This document shows positions 34,824 to 44,428 of a DNA stretch of 64,000 nt, piece after piece; within the stretch, counting starts at the first letter, position 1, and each line of letters opens with the position of its first letter. Source of the DNA: Leptolyngbya sp. NIES-3755 (GTDB taxonomy: Bacteria; Cyanobacteriota; Cyanobacteriia; Leptolyngbyales; Leptolyngbyaceae); assembly GCA_001548435.1 (NCBI GenBank), contig AP017308.1, positions 2,799,030 through 2,863,029 of the forward strand, in the 5' to 3' direction. Position numbers and translations under genes: made by a program. Below the pieces are notes generated by a model that worked only from the letters and a program-made list of their open reading frames with translations, was not told where the DNA came from and ran no database searches.

Positions 34824-36425
34824 TTATTTCCAATCCTCGATCGTATCCTCGTTTGATCGAGGTAGTTCCTCATATTCAGGCATTCTTAGTTCTTCTAAAG
34901 GTTCTGGTTCATATTCCGCTTTCATTTCAAGCTGCAAGGGTCGAATCACTCGCGTGACTGCTTCCTGCATAAATGACTTGATAAATTCATCGCGGCGATT
35001 CAGTTGGAATTGTTTTTGCACTACTTCACTAATGCCACCATCCCCCCAACTTTGATTATTTCGGAAATATTCAATAAAGCTTCTCCCAGCAATTCGAGTG
35101 AGATAAGCTGCACTCACTCCTTGAATGGCTCGACCTGCGATCAATCCCGCGATCGTCACTTGCATCGCAGTCGTTACAAGCTCGATCGCACCTCGCACAA
35201 TTCCCAATCCCACAAGCGTTTTCGCCAGTGAAATTGCCATTTCTTTCGCATGTTCAGTCGTAATTTCACAGCCATAAATCCGCCCAATTTCCACCACCAT
35301 TTGAGCGTTCACTGCCGCAGTTGCTAACAAATCTACGACCGGAATTGGTGTTGCTGCGATCACTCCTGCTCCGATCCATTGATATCGATCGACTAATTTC
35401 TCTGCTTGTTTTCGTCGCTGTTCATCAATCAATCGCCGCGCTTCTTCGCCCAATCGCTGAGACTGAATCAGAATATTATCTGCGAGTAAATCTTCGCCTT
35501 CGGTTCTGAGAATGTAAACAATTCGATCAATTAAATCTGTGACTTCTGGATCAGGGTGAAGCCATTCTCCGGTCTCAGTTTGCATTCTTGGCGGATTTGC
35601 CGCGATCGCGACCACATCATCGATCTTCACCGTTCCCCGCACTCGTTCCCGCAATCTTGCCAAAATTGCCTCTAAATCTTCTTGAGTGTAGAGATCCGCT
35701 TTGTTCAAAACGACAATCGATCGCTTTCCAATCTGCGTCAATGCTTGTAGCGGCTCATACTCCGACTGCCGCAAATCGTTATCCAAAACGAACACGATTA
35801 AATCTGCTTCAGTTGCCAATCGTCGCGCTAATGTTTCCCGTTCAGTTCCCACGACTCCAGCTTCGAGAATTCCAGGGGTATCGGTAATGATCACTTCTCG
35901 ATCGACTCCCTGCAATTTCATTCGGTAAGTCGCGCCCGCTTCAGTCGTTCCCATCGGTGCGCCCACTTCTCCAACAATTTGCCCCATCAGCGCATTCACG
36001 AGCGAAGTTTTTCCCGCCGATCCCGTTCCAAAAATCACCAATCGAAATTCTCTTCGGGCGAGATCCTGTTCAATTTGTTTCGATCGAGCAATCAACTCCC
36101 GTCGTGCAATCTCATCCTGAATCTGCGCCACCTGCTGTCGAACCGCTTGTAAATTCTCCTGAGCCGCTTCCGTTTTCACCTCTGAAACTTTGGGAATAGG
36201 TCGCCTCCGTCTTCTTGCCCGATTCGGCAACCAGAAAAAGTAATAGGTAAAAGCTGCCAGTAACACCGCTAGCAAGACAATCACCAAAACGAGCACAACA
36301 TTCGCCAAAACCGGATTTGAGATCGCCCAACTCAATCGGGTAATCGACTCGATCAGCCAAATCACCAAACCCAAAATTACGACAACACCAACAACCAGCG
36401 TGATCAGTCGAGATAAGCGCATCAC
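34824..36425 (-). CDS. Membrane-bound GTPase with DUF697-like C-terminal region
   Basis: 533 residues. Two N-terminal membrane helices (about 5-30 and 38-68) lead into an arginine-rich stretch and a coiled region. The G domain shows GTGSAGKTS (G1), TDTPG (G3) and LNKAD (G4). The C-terminal part (about 340-470) is helical and hydrophobic, as in DUF697 proteins (IGAGVIAATPIPVVDLLATAAVNAQ-like). Homologues are common in cyanobacteria; dynamin-like or Era-like membrane roles are proposed. The last bases lie 197 bp before the pseudokinase start. Confidence 0.88.
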   Translation of the reverse strand: MMRLSRLITLVVGVVVILGLVIWLIESITRLSWAISNPVLANVVLVLVIVLLAVLLAAFTYYFFWLPNRARRRRRPIPKVSEVKTEAAQENLQAVRQQVAQIQDEIARRELIARSKQIEQDLARREFRLVIFGTGSAGKTSLVNALMGQIVGEVGAPMGTTEAGATYRMKLQGVDREVIITDTPGILEAGVVGTERETLARRLATEADLIVFVLDNDLRQSEYEPLQALTQIGKRSIVVLNKADLYTQEDLEAILARLRERVRGTVKIDDVVAIAANPPRMQTETGEWLHPDPEVTDLIDRIVYILRTEGEDLLADNILIQSQRLGEEARRLIDEQRRKQAEKLVDRYQWIGAGVIAATPIPVVDLLATAAVNAQMVVEIGRIYGCEITTEHAKEMAISLAKTLVGLGIVRGAIELVTTAMQVTIAGLIAGRAIQGVSAAYLTRIAGRSFIEYFRNNQSWGDGGISEVVQKQFQLNRRDEFIKSFMQEAVTRVIRPLQLEMKAEYEPEPLEELRMPEYEELPRSNEDTIEDWK

Positions 36426-36584
36426 TCAAGCTCAGGGCAACTTTTCTCTATTCTGTCTGATTCAGTGCGATCGTGTTTCGTAGCAGCCCATTCGATCTGA
36501 TACTTGTACTCTTTCCAATTGCGCTTGATTTTCTCAAAAAGATTTTCTATCGTCAGGAAGTTAACGCTCATTTATCAGAAAACT

Positions 36585-37115
36585 ATGAGTCTTTTTGATC
36601 AAATTATGAGTGCGGTCGCCAATCCGCAACAACAAGCCTCACCCGATCAACTGGGCAGCATTTTAGGCATGGCTCAGCAACTTGCAGGCAACCAAGGACT
36701 CGACTCAAACGCTACTCAAGCTGTAATGTCACTCCTTGGTAGTCATGTTCGATCGTCTTTACAAAATCAGCAAGCCAGCCAAGGCAGTGGACACGTCCAA
36801 GCTCTGGTGAATCAATTCGCTGGACTCGGCAGCAATCCCCAAGCCGTCAGCGCTCTCTTTCCTGGAGGCGGACAGCAGCAAGTTTCTGAAAATATCGCAC
36901 AGCAAACCGGATTAAATGCCGGAACAATTCAATCCATGTTGCCTGTTCTCGTCCCACTCGTGCTCAATCTGCTCCAAAGCGGCTCAGTTCAACAAGGCGG
37001 ACAGTCAGCAGGAAATCCAGTACTGAATGCCTTCCTAGATGCCGATCGCGATGGCGATGTAGATGTCGGTGATGTGATGGGTATGGCTGGACAATTCCTT
37101 AACCAGCGACGATAA
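36585..37115 (+). CDS. DUF937-like glutamine-rich protein with calcium-loop motif
   Basis: 176 residues from ATG 36585; the longer frame to 36504 has no matching upstream signal. The body is Gln/Asn/Ala-rich helical repeats, with MAQQLAGNQGLDSNATQAV and the family-like LVPLVLNLL segment. Near the C-terminus FLDADRDGDVDVGDVMGM has a DxDxDG spacing like an EF-hand or dockerin calcium loop. Function unknown. Confidence 0.72.
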   Translation: MSLFDQIMSAVANPQQQASPDQLGSILGMAQQLAGNQGLDSNATQAVMSLLGSHVRSSLQNQQASQGSGHVQALVNQFAGLGSNPQAVSALFPGGGQQQVSENIAQQTGLNAGTIQSMLPVLVPLVLNLLQSGSVQQGGQSAGNPVLNAFLDADRDGDVDVGDVMGMAGQFLNQRR

Positions 37116-37153
37116 GCCGCGCTCACACAAGACGGTCAAATTCGCATACACAT

Positions 37154-37207
37154 AAGCCTGTCTTCGCAGAATAGAGCACTAACTCCTTAACCTGCGAAGA
37201 CAGGCTT
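37154..37207. terminator. 16-bp inverted repeat after the DUF937 gene
   Basis: AAGCCTGTCTTCGCAG (37154-37169) pairs perfectly with CTGCGAAGACAGGCTT (37192-37207) across a 22-base loop. The plus strand continues TTGTTTGTC, a weak T-rich tail. It probably ends plus-strand transcription 39 bp after the DUF937 stop. Confidence 0.55.
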
Positions 37208-37279
37208 TGTTTGTCTAGCCGCGAATTCTATTCGCCACGGCACAGATCCGCACCAGATTACAACCCTTCCAAAAACTAG

Positions 37280-37322
37280 AAGAGCGAACAGAGCCTCAAA
37301 CCCATCCGCTCTTTTCGCTCTT
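37280..37322 (-). terminator. Terminator of the RNA-binding protein gene
   Basis: Arms AAGAGCGAA and TTCGCTCTT, with an inner AGAGC/GCTCT pair, form a long stem that starts at the stop codon of the RRM gene. On the minus strand CTAGTTTTTGG follows. The position directly after the stop supports a rho-independent terminator. Confidence 0.7.
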
Positions 37323-37608
37323 AGTAATTCCCTTTACTAAAACTCTTCGCTCCGGCAGGACGCGACTCGCGAGGCTTCGCCTTATTCACCTTCAACTCTC
37401 GACCCAGCCATTCTGCACCATCCAACTCCGCGATCGCGGCATCTTCTTGGGCATCGTCCGCCATTTCGACAAATGCAAATCCGCGTTTTCTGCCTGTCTC
37501 TCGGTCTGTCGGAAGGCTCACCCGGCTCACTTCGCCGTACTCCGCAAACACTTCTTTAAGATCGTCTTCAGTCGCCTGAAAGGACAGGTTGCCAATGTAA
37601 ATAGTCAC
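37321..37608 (-). CDS. RRM-type RNA-binding protein (cyanobacterial Rbp family)
   Basis: 95 residues from a GTG at 37608, chosen because GGAGAG stands just upstream and because the family begins with TIYIGNLSF; the ATG at 37671 would add 21 unrelated residues. RNP2 (IYIGNL) and RNP1 (RGFAFVEM) are intact. A short basic tail (RESRPAGAKSFSKGNY) follows. Such proteins are often cold-induced and act in mRNA binding or localisation. Confidence 0.9.
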   Translation of the reverse strand: MTIYIGNLSFQATEDDLKEVFAEYGEVSRVSLPTDRETGRKRGFAFVEMADDAQEDAAIAELDGAEWLGRELKVNKAKPRESRPAGAKSFSKGNY

Positions 37609-37722
37609 GTTACTCTCCAAACCATTCGTGTGAGGGGCGAACTCGGAGAAAGCCGATCGAGCAGAAATCAATACCGCCCAGCCATTTAGCTGTCGCCGAA
37701 CTCTTGTTTTGAGAGTATTATA
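37609..37722 (-). promoter_or_regulatory. Promoter and about 100-base leader of the RRM gene
   Basis: A TATAAT box at 37717-37722 (minus strand) would start transcripts near 37710, leaving about 100 bases before the GTG. Long leaders are usual for cold-regulated rbp genes. I see no consensus -35. Confidence 0.45.
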
Positions 37723-38132
37723 CTAGACTCACCTCGAAATGAGAAGCACAAGAACTGCAATTCGTCTACCTATAAAAATAGGAATTTCTATCGTTCACCC
37801 TGTGAAATCTTATGAGTCTTCCGATGGAATTCGCGACGAAGCATGTTTTCAATCCTATGAATCAAAAGAATAATTCTCAGAAAGTTGACAAAACGTTACA
37901 CTATTAGGGAAGCTTAAGAATAGGAATCAGTGCTAGTCGCTGTTCTAGACCAAGCGAGTTTATATGGGAAATGAAGAAGATTCCAAATTTTTTAAGGATC
38001 GCTTCATTTCTATCTGTAGCGCAGGCAACAACCCACAAGGTTGGGCGAGAAAAGATACCTTCTTAACCTTGCCTTAAGTCTGTAGGTGTACCGTATTGGA
38101 GATACCTACATACGTTGCCCTGCGTTTTATTT
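37723..38132. other. Divergent region between the RRM gene and pstS
   Basis: About 410 bp containing the Pho box at 38062-38080. A short hairpin (CAACC-CACAA-GGTTG) lies near 38029-38043. The middle part is AT-rich with no ORF above about 40 codons. A small RNA is possible but I have no positive evidence. Confidence 0.4.
38062..38080 (+). promoter_or_regulatory. Pho box upstream of pstS
   Basis: CTTAACCT (38062-38069), a three-base spacer and CTTAAGTC (38073-38080) match the 8+3 direct-repeat pattern bound by the phosphate regulator (SphR/PhoB) in cyanobacteria. It lies 52 bp before the pstS ATG. A third repeat is not clear. Confidence 0.65.
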
Positions 38133-39248
38133 ATGGCGTTTTTTCAGAAGAAAGCTCAACTCGGAGCGTCTCTTTCCTCTCTCGCTGCCTTGACCTTCGG
38201 ATTGGCAGCTTGTACTCCTCAAACCGCAACCGCTCCTCCTCAAGGCGGTGGTGCAACGGGCAATAGTCCTGCTGCACCTGCTGCGGGTGGCGGAACGATT
38301 TCGATTAATGGAGCAGGGGCTTCGGCTCCGAACTTGTTGTATCAACGTTGGTTTCAGGAATACAACAAGCAAAACCCAAATGTTCAAATTAGCTATGACT
38401 CGGTAGGTAGCGGCGCGGGTGTTAGACGTTTCTTAGATCAGACTGTCGATTTTGCAGCAACGGATGATCCCTTGAAAGATGAAGATCGGGCGAAAGTGCC
38501 TGCCGATCGCGGTAAAGCGGTTCAGATTCCTTCAACCGGATTATTCATCGTGATGGCACATAATCTGAAAGAAGTGCCTGATCTAAAGCTGTCTCGTGAA
38601 GCCCTCTGCGGCATCGTCGATGGCTCGATCAAGACTTGGGACGATCCAAAGATCAAATCGAATAATCCCACTGTTCCCAGTCAGCCTCTCACTTTTGTGC
38701 ACCGCTCAGACGGTAGTGGAACGACCGCGATTTTCACCCGGCACATTGAAAAAGCTTGTCCGAACTGGAAAGGTGGCGCTGGTAAAACGGTCGAATGGCC
38801 CACTGGAACTGGAGCAAAAGGAAACGAAGGCGTGACTGCCCAGATTCAGCAGACTCCAGGCGCGATCGGGTATACCGAGTTTTCGTTCTCGAAACAGAAC
38901 AACTTGCCGACTGCAAGCCTGCAAAACAAATCGGGAGCCTTTATTGCTCCAACTCCTGAAGCGGCTGCAAAAGCGTTAGAAGGAGTCAATGTTCCTGAAA
39001 CGTTCGCGGTGAATGTGCCTGATCCAGACGGCAAAGACGCTTACCCGATCGTCAGTTTGACCTATCTGTTGCTGTACGAGAATCCCAGAGATCAAGCGAA
39101 AGCGAAAGCATTCAATGAATTCATGAGATGGGCTTACGGCAACAATGGTAAGCAGTTTGCGACTGAGTTAGGCTACCTGCCACTGCCTGAAACGATTACA
39201 GCGAAAGCGACTTCGGCACTGGACACGATCAAAGTCGCATCGAAATAA
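38133..39248 (+). CDS. pstS: Phosphate ABC transporter, substrate-binding lipoprotein
   Basis: 371 residues. A signal peptide ends in the lipobox LAAC, so the protein should be lipid-anchored in the periplasm. Phosphate-site motifs are GAGASAPNLLYQRW at the N-terminus, DSVGSGAGVRRFLDQTVDFAATD and HRSDGSGTTAIFT. First gene of pstSCAB, behind a Pho box. ATG 38133 is preferred to the upstream TTG at 38115. Confidence 0.95.
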   Translation: MAFFQKKAQLGASLSSLAALTFGLAACTPQTATAPPQGGGATGNSPAAPAAGGGTISINGAGASAPNLLYQRWFQEYNKQNPNVQISYDSVGSGAGVRRFLDQTVDFAATDDPLKDEDRAKVPADRGKAVQIPSTGLFIVMAHNLKEVPDLKLSREALCGIVDGSIKTWDDPKIKSNNPTVPSQPLTFVHRSDGSGTTAIFTRHIEKACPNWKGGAGKTVEWPTGTGAKGNEGVTAQIQQTPGAIGYTEFSFSKQNNLPTASLQNKSGAFIAPTPEAAAKALEGVNVPETFAVNVPDPDGKDAYPIVSLTYLLLYENPRDQAKAKAFNEFMRWAYGNNGKQFATELGYLPLPETITAKATSALDTIKVASK

Positions 39249-39336
39249 CTGAGACTGGACGGCTAGAGGGGATTTCCTTTCTAGCCGATGTGCGATCGCA
39301 TGGTATTGTTTTCATCACTTTGAGTAAAGAGTTTTT

Positions 39337-40293
39337 ATGGCTACGTCTGCGGATCGTTCATCACGGATGTCTTGGCGGCGATCGAGTTCGTCCCGCCTGA
39401 TTGATAACGGATTTGTTTGGCTGACGGCTGCCTTTGCGATCGGGGTCGGCGTACTGCTGTTAACGATCGCAGGTCGAGTCGGAACGGATGCGCTCCCAGC
39501 CATTCAAAAGTTTGGACTGGAATTTTTGGTCACCAGTCGGTGGAGCGTTCAGGATGACATCTTTGGTGCACTGACTCAGATATATGGAACGCTAGTCACT
39601 TCATTTTTGGCGTTATTGTTGGCAGTGCCCGTTGGAGTTGGGGTGGCACTGTTTTTGAGTGAAGATTTCTTGCCGCCACGGGTGAAACAGCCGATCGTAT
39701 TCATGGTGGAACTGTTGGCAGCGATCCCCAGTGTGGTTTACGGACTTTGGGGTATTTTCGTCTTGATTCCGGTTCTACGTCCGTTTGGAATTTGGCTAAA
39801 TGCAAACTTTGGCTGGATTCCGATTTTTAGTACGCCTCCGGCAGGACCCGGAATTTATGCAGCGGGAATTATTCTGGCAATTATGATCTTGCCAATCATT
39901 GCAGCGATTTCACGAGATGCGCTGGTTGCCGTTCCTGGAGAATTACGCCAAGCCGCGTATGGATTAGGCGCAACTCGTTGGGAGACAATCTTTAAGGTAC
40001 TCTTGCCTGCGGCGTTTTCGGGAATTGTCGGTGGCATCATGCTGGCACTCGGTCGGGCAATGGGTGAAACGATGGCAGTGACGATGGTGATTGGAAACGT
40101 CGATTCGATTCGATCGTTCTCGATTCTGTCTCAAGGCTCGACAGTCGCATCTCTGCTGGCGAACCAGTTTGCGGAAGCGAGTGGACTGCAAGTCGCATCC
40201 TTGATGTATGCGGCATTGATTTTGTTTTTGCTGACACTGGTGGTGAATGTGTTGGCAGAAATTATTGTTCGTCGATTCAGTATGAAGCTCTAG
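39337..40293 (+). CDS. pstC: Phosphate ABC transporter permease PstC
   Basis: 318 residues with about six membrane helices and the permease EAA-like loop (ELRQAAYGLGATRWETIFKVLLP, which contacts the ATPase). The cytoplasmic N-terminus is rich in Ser and Arg. It forms the channel with PstA. It lies 88 bp after pstS and 27 bp before pstA. Confidence 0.95.
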   Translation: MATSADRSSRMSWRRSSSSRLIDNGFVWLTAAFAIGVGVLLLTIAGRVGTDALPAIQKFGLEFLVTSRWSVQDDIFGALTQIYGTLVTSFLALLLAVPVGVGVALFLSEDFLPPRVKQPIVFMVELLAAIPSVVYGLWGIFVLIPVLRPFGIWLNANFGWIPIFSTPPAGPGIYAAGIILAIMILPIIAAISRDALVAVPGELRQAAYGLGATRWETIFKVLLPAAFSGIVGGIMLALGRAMGETMAVTMVIGNVDSIRSFSILSQGSTVASLLANQFAEASGLQVASLMYAALILFLLTLVVNVLAEIIVRRFSMKL

Positions 40294-40320
40294 GCACTCT
40301 CGAATTAGATAAGGACTTGT

Positions 40321-41196
40321 ATGACTTCTCCAGAATTTGTGTCTGCCGGACGGGGCTTAAAGCGCAATCCCAAGTCACCCCGCACCTTGTTTTCTTCAGT
40401 GATGACGGTTGTGGCATTTATTTGTGCTGCACTGGCGCTGATTCCGCTGGCAGCCGTTACCTTCTACGTGGTGGTGAACGGAGCTTCTCGCTTGACTCCA
40501 AGCGTGTTTTTTGAACTGCCCCCGGCTCCAGGATTAGCAGGCGGTGGATTTGGGAATGCGTTTGTTGGAACGCTACTGACCGTTGGAATTTCGGCATTGA
40601 TGTCCATTCCGTTCGGCATTATCGCAGCGATTTACCTATCTGAGTTTGGACGCGATACGAAGCTGGCAGAGTGGGTGAGCTTTTTAACCAATGTTTTGAG
40701 TGGTGTTCCCTCGATCGTGATTGGGGCGTTCGCGTACGCAGTCGTGGTTTTGAATACCGGAACCTTCTCAGCCGTGGCGGGTGGATTTGCACTCGCGGTG
40801 TTAATGTTGCCGACGATCGTTAGAACTGCCGCTGAAGCACTCGAAGCGGTTCCGAATGAGTATCGTCAAGCTGCGATCGGGTTAGGATCAACTCGGATGC
40901 AAACCACGTTACAGATTGTGCTTCCCGCCGCGATTCCTGCGATTACGACTGGGATTATGTTGGCGTTGGCACGAGCGGCGGGTGAAACCGCTCCAGTCTT
41001 GTTTACGGCTTCGTTTAATCGATTTTGGGCAACTTCTTTATGGGAGCCGATCGCCACGATGTCGCGGTTGGTGTTTGATTTTGCCACTTCTCCCTTTCCG
41101 GCTCAACAGCAGCTTGCTTGGGCAGGTTCGTTAGTCTTGGTTCTGTTGGTGCTGATTACCAGTGTTCTGTCTCGCATGGTGATCAAACGTCGGTAA
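40321..41196 (+). CDS. pstA: Phosphate ABC transporter permease PstA
   Basis: 291 residues with six membrane helices. The ATPase-contact loop EYRQAAIGLGSTRMQTTLQIVLP parallels that of PstC. The start ATG follows pstC by 27 bp. Confidence 0.95.
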   Translation: MTSPEFVSAGRGLKRNPKSPRTLFSSVMTVVAFICAALALIPLAAVTFYVVVNGASRLTPSVFFELPPAPGLAGGGFGNAFVGTLLTVGISALMSIPFGIIAAIYLSEFGRDTKLAEWVSFLTNVLSGVPSIVIGAFAYAVVVLNTGTFSAVAGGFALAVLMLPTIVRTAAEALEAVPNEYRQAAIGLGSTRMQTTLQIVLPAAIPAITTGIMLALARAAGETAPVLFTASFNRFWATSLWEPIATMSRLVFDFATSPFPAQQQLAWAGSLVLVLLVLITSVLSRMVIKRR

Positions 41197-41238
41197 ATGT
41201 TTCTTGAAACGCTCCATCCTTTATCTTTCTGGTAACTT

Positions 41239-42045
41239 ATGACTTCTAGAGTTCAGAACGCTCGCCAAACTGAGACAGTCTTTCGCACTGAGAATCTGAA
41301 TATTTACTACGGCAGTTTCTTGGCAGTGCGAGATGTGTCGATCGATGTTCCTAAAAACGCAGTAACAGCTTTTATCGGTCCTTCGGGCTGCGGTAAAAGT
41401 ACGGTTCTACGCTGTTTTAATCGATTAAATGATTTGATCAAGTCGTTCCACATTGACGGTAAGATTTTCTATCACGATCAAGATCTGTACGCACCAGAAA
41501 TCGATCCGGTAGAAGTGCGGCGACAGATTGGCATGGTGTTTCAGAAGCCGAATCCGTTCCCGAAAACGATTTATGACAATATTGCGTTTGGTCCTCGACT
41601 GCTAGGCTACAAGGGCGATATGGATGAATTGGTGGAACGATCGCTCAAGCAAGCGGCGCTCTGGGATGACGTGAAAGATAAGCTCAAAGCTTACGGGACG
41701 GATCTTTCTGGAGGTCAGCAACAGAGACTTTGTATCGCTCGTGCGGTGGCAGTTCAGCCTGACGTGATTCTGATGGACGAGCCTTGCTCAGCACTTGACC
41801 CGATTTCGACTCTCAAAGTGGAAGATTTGCTGCAAGAGTTGAAGCAGAATTACACGATCGTGATCGTGACTCACAATATGCAGCAGGCTTCTCGCGCCTC
41901 GGACTATACGGCGTTCTTCAACGTGGAAGCGAATGCGAAAGGACAAAGAACCGGATATATCGTGGAATACGATCGTACCGAGCGCATTTTCCAGAATCCA
42001 CAAGAGCAAGCGACTCAAGCGTATGTCAGTGGTCGTTTTGGCTAA
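41239..42045 (+). CDS. pstB: Phosphate ABC transporter ATP-binding protein PstB
   Basis: 268 residues. Walker A is GPSGCGKST, the signature is LSGGQQQR, Walker B is [12 protein letters not shown], and the H-loop is in IVTHNMQQ. The [18 protein letters not shown] segment is specific to PstB. Last gene of the operon; phoU is not present next to it. Confidence 0.97.
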   Translation: MTSRVQNARQTETVFRTENLNIYYGSFLAVRDVSIDVPKNAVTAFIGPSGCGKSTVLRCFNRLNDLIKSFHIDGKIFYHDQDLYAPEIDPVEVRRQIGMVFQKPNPFPKTIYDNIAFGPRLLGYKGDMDELVERSLKQAALWDDVKDKLKAYGTDLSGGQQQRLCIARAVAVQPDVILMDEPCSALDPISTLKVEDLLQELKQNYTIVIVTHNMQQASRASDYTAFFNVEANAKGQRTGYIVEYDRTERIFQNPQEQATQAYVSGRFG

Positions 42046-42070
42046 GTTTTATTTTCGATAGGCTGAGACG

Positions 42071-42098
42071 AGGAGGCGCTATTTTGCCTCCTTTTTTT
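42071..42098 (+). terminator. Terminator of the pst operon
   Basis: AGGAGGC (42071-42077) and GCCTCCT (42086-42092) form a stem with an eight-base loop, followed by seven T. It overlaps the last codons of the convergent DUF2993 gene. Confidence 0.85.
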
Positions 42099-42858
42099 GT
42101 GGATTGCGGACTTGGATGAAAGTTGCAACTTCTAAGCGAGAGGGAGCAAATTTTAGGTCGAGAATTCGAGCGGTGATGTTCGAGGATTCGAGCAGACGAA
42201 GATCAGTCCGCTCTCGGATTAGATTCGCGATCGCTTTCGTGACAGGTTCGGGACTTTCTTGCCCGTTTGCCCAGATTTTCAAATTGTTCAATTGCAGCGA
42301 TCGACCTTGAACGATTTGCGGCTGAGCTTCAGCAACAATTTTGAGTTTGGCAGGATCACCTTGTTCTTGAAGCTCGATCTGAAATCGGACGCGGTTCTCG
42401 CTCAGTAAGGTCAGTTGCGGATTGAGAAAGTCGTAGCGTTCAACTTGTCTGACATCGCGACGGAGCAATCGAATTCCTAAGTTTCGGAGTCGAGAAGTGA
42501 CAAAGGGAGATTTGAGAGCGCGATCGAGATCCGATTGAGTCAGAACCATCCGAACGCCAGCTTGCAAGGGTTTCTCTAATCTACGAGTTTTGAATTGAAG
42601 TGCGATCGCATCGGTTTCAAGCTCTAATGTATCAATGCGGAGATCTTGAACTGGGAATAGTCCACGTCCTGCAATGCGAATACGATCGGCGCGACCTTGC
42701 ACAATCTGATAGCTCGGAGCATTATCGACGCGAACTTGTAATTGTTCAGCGGCGACGAGTTGTTTACGGATTTGAGATTCAGCAATGCGATCGACCACAA
42801 TTCCAGTAGGCGAAAGAATGCTGAGTAAGCTTGAAAGCAAGATAGTAAAAAAGTCCAT
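42079..42858 (-). CDS. LmeA-like (DUF2993) protein with N-terminal hydrophobic segment
   Basis: 259 residues, second member of the DUF2993 family in this window (the other is at 10102-10857). The N-terminus FFTILLSSLLSILSP may be a signal peptide or anchor. The core follows the family pattern (LQVRVDNAPSYQIVQGRADRI, IDTLELETDAIALQF). The start is 4 bp after the end of tsaC, so they are one transcript. Confidence 0.78.
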   Translation of the reverse strand: MDFFTILLSSLLSILSPTGIVVDRIAESQIRKQLVAAEQLQVRVDNAPSYQIVQGRADRIRIAGRGLFPVQDLRIDTLELETDAIALQFKTRRLEKPLQAGVRMVLTQSDLDRALKSPFVTSRLRNLGIRLLRRDVRQVERYDFLNPQLTLLSENRVRFQIELQEQGDPAKLKIVAEAQPQIVQGRSLQLNNLKIWANGQESPEPVTKAIANLIRERTDLRLLESSNITARILDLKFAPSRLEVATFIQVRNPQKKEAK

Positions 42859-42862
42859 TGCC

Positions 42863-43441
42863 TTACAACGCGATCGCGCCTTGTCTCAAAATTTGCCATT
42901 CTTCCCCTGTCCATTTCGCCACGGTTGAAGGTGTTCCTGATGCAATCTCATCAGAATTCGACTCCAACATTAATACTTCTGGAAACTCTGCGGCAATTTC
43001 CGCCATTGATAACAGTGCAGGTTGTCCCGATCGATTCGCGCTTGTGGTGGCTAATGCGCCTGTTTTTGCGAGGATTTGACGGGCGATTGCATGATTCGGA
43101 ACTCTGATCCCGATCGTGGTTGGGTCAGCCGGATTCATGGCAGCAGGAACGCGATCATTTGCGGGAAGAACTAACGTTAATGCACCCGGTAAGTATTGTT
43201 TCGCGATCGCATTCCAGGTTTCTAATTCTCGATCGCTTCCTTTGACATATTGCCAAAGTTCTTCAATTTCGCTTGCCATCAGAATCAGCGGTTTATCGAG
43301 ACTGCGCTGTTTTGCAGTGTAAATAAGATTTGCTCGATCGGGTTTTGCGGCTAGAGCGGGAACGGTATCAGTCGGGAAACTGGCAAGATGGGTTCCAGCC
43401 CGAACCGATTCAACTAGCGTTTCAAAAGGGACTTGTGGCAT
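42863..43441 (-). CDS. tsaC: Threonylcarbamoyl-AMP synthase (Sua5/YrdC/TsaC family)
   Basis: 192 residues. SFPTDTVPALAAKP at the N-terminus, KQRSLDKPLILM, LPGALTLVLPA and TTSANRSGQP are the YrdC-domain motifs. It makes threonylcarbamoyl-AMP for the t6A37 modification of tRNAs reading ANN codons. It lacks the C-terminal Sua5 extension. Upstream xdhC ends 21 bp away, downstream DUF2993 4 bp away, all on one strand. Confidence 0.88.
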   Translation of the reverse strand: MPQVPFETLVESVRAGTHLASFPTDTVPALAAKPDRANLIYTAKQRSLDKPLILMASEIEELWQYVKGSDRELETWNAIAKQYLPGALTLVLPANDRVPAAMNPADPTTIGIRVPNHAIARQILAKTGALATTSANRSGQPALLSMAEIAAEFPEVLMLESNSDEIASGTPSTVAKWTGEEWQILRQGAIAL

Positions 43442-43462
43442 AGGTCATTCAAATTGAGGCTC

Positions 43463-44395
43463 TCAGTCTATCATTCTCAACGATTCTGAGAGCGATCGAC
43501 CTGTTCCCCCACGTCGAACTAAGATCAATTCGGCACTAATGCTGATTGCAATTTCTTCGGGTGTTAAAGCTCCGATATCTAAACCGATCGGGGCATGAAT
43601 CGATCGACGTTTTTCTGGCGAAATTTCCGAGGTTTGAAAGACTTGTCTCACGCGCTTCTCACTGCCAATCATTCCAATGTAGCGACAGGGAATTGCTCGA
43701 TCGACTAATGCTTTTAATGCTGCTAAATCGTATTGATAACCGCGTGTGACTAAGGCTGCATAAAGTTGGGTGTGCGTTGAAAGAGTGTTAACTACTTCAT
43801 TGATCGAACCATTGAAAATTTTGGCGTTGGGATAGCGATCGACATTTGCCCATTCTGCTCGATCGTCTTGCACTATCACTTGAAATCCAATCAATTCAGC
43901 CACTTTCGCCAGTTGAATTCCACAATGTCCCGCACCTACAATTAATAGAGTTGGTGGAGGTTCGATCGTTTCGATGAAAGCTTGTTCAGGACACTCATCG
44001 GATAGATAAGGGAATGAATCGAAGGGAGTCACAATCGACACAGATTGCCCGGATTCGAGCTTGGTGAGAATTTGTTCGATCAAAGAGGCTCGATCGCTGT
44101 CCCAACGTTCTAGCCAAATCCGCATCATGCCGCCACAAATGCCTTGAGTGTCCCGCTGCGGTGCGCCTGTAAGATCAATTTCTACCCATTGGTTTTTGCC
44201 TGTTTCTAGTACCTTGAATGCTTGCTGAATGACTTTTGCTTCTCCCGCTCCACCCCCGATCGTGCCAAAGATTTGCCCGTTTGCATCAATAATCATTTTC
44301 GCCCCGACTTCACGCGGCACAGACCCTTTGATTTGGACGACGGTTGCTAGTACAGCAGGGAGACTTTTGAGAAGCTGGCGATAACAATCAAGCAT
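43463..44395 (-). CDS. XdhC/CoxI family protein
   Basis: 310 residues. The N-terminal XdhC_CoxI domain reads ATVVQIKGSVPREVGAKMII and GTIGGGAGEAKVI. The C-terminal Rossmann domain (XdhC_C) reads LLIVGAGHCGIQLAKVAELIGF. Family members deliver sulfurated molybdenum cofactor to xanthine-dehydrogenase-type enzymes; no such enzyme is encoded in this window. It lies 33 bp downstream of the DUF3368 toxin gene. Confidence 0.88.
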   Translation of the reverse strand: MLDCYRQLLKSLPAVLATVVQIKGSVPREVGAKMIIDANGQIFGTIGGGAGEAKVIQQAFKVLETGKNQWVEIDLTGAPQRDTQGICGGMMRIWLERWDSDRASLIEQILTKLESGQSVSIVTPFDSFPYLSDECPEQAFIETIEPPPTLLIVGAGHCGIQLAKVAELIGFQVIVQDDRAEWANVDRYPNAKIFNGSINEVVNTLSTHTQLYAALVTRGYQYDLAALKALVDRAIPCRYIGMIGSEKRVRQVFQTSEISPEKRRSIHAPIGLDIGALTPEEIAISISAELILVRRGGTGRSLSESLRMID

Positions 44396-44428
44396 AGTGA
44401 AATTAGGTTGAAATGACTTGGTTGCTTA

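Noticed and set aside
37723-38061. Small RNA gene in the region before pstS
   Set aside because: Only a 5-bp hairpin and AT-rich DNA are visible; there is no terminator with T-run to support a transcript.
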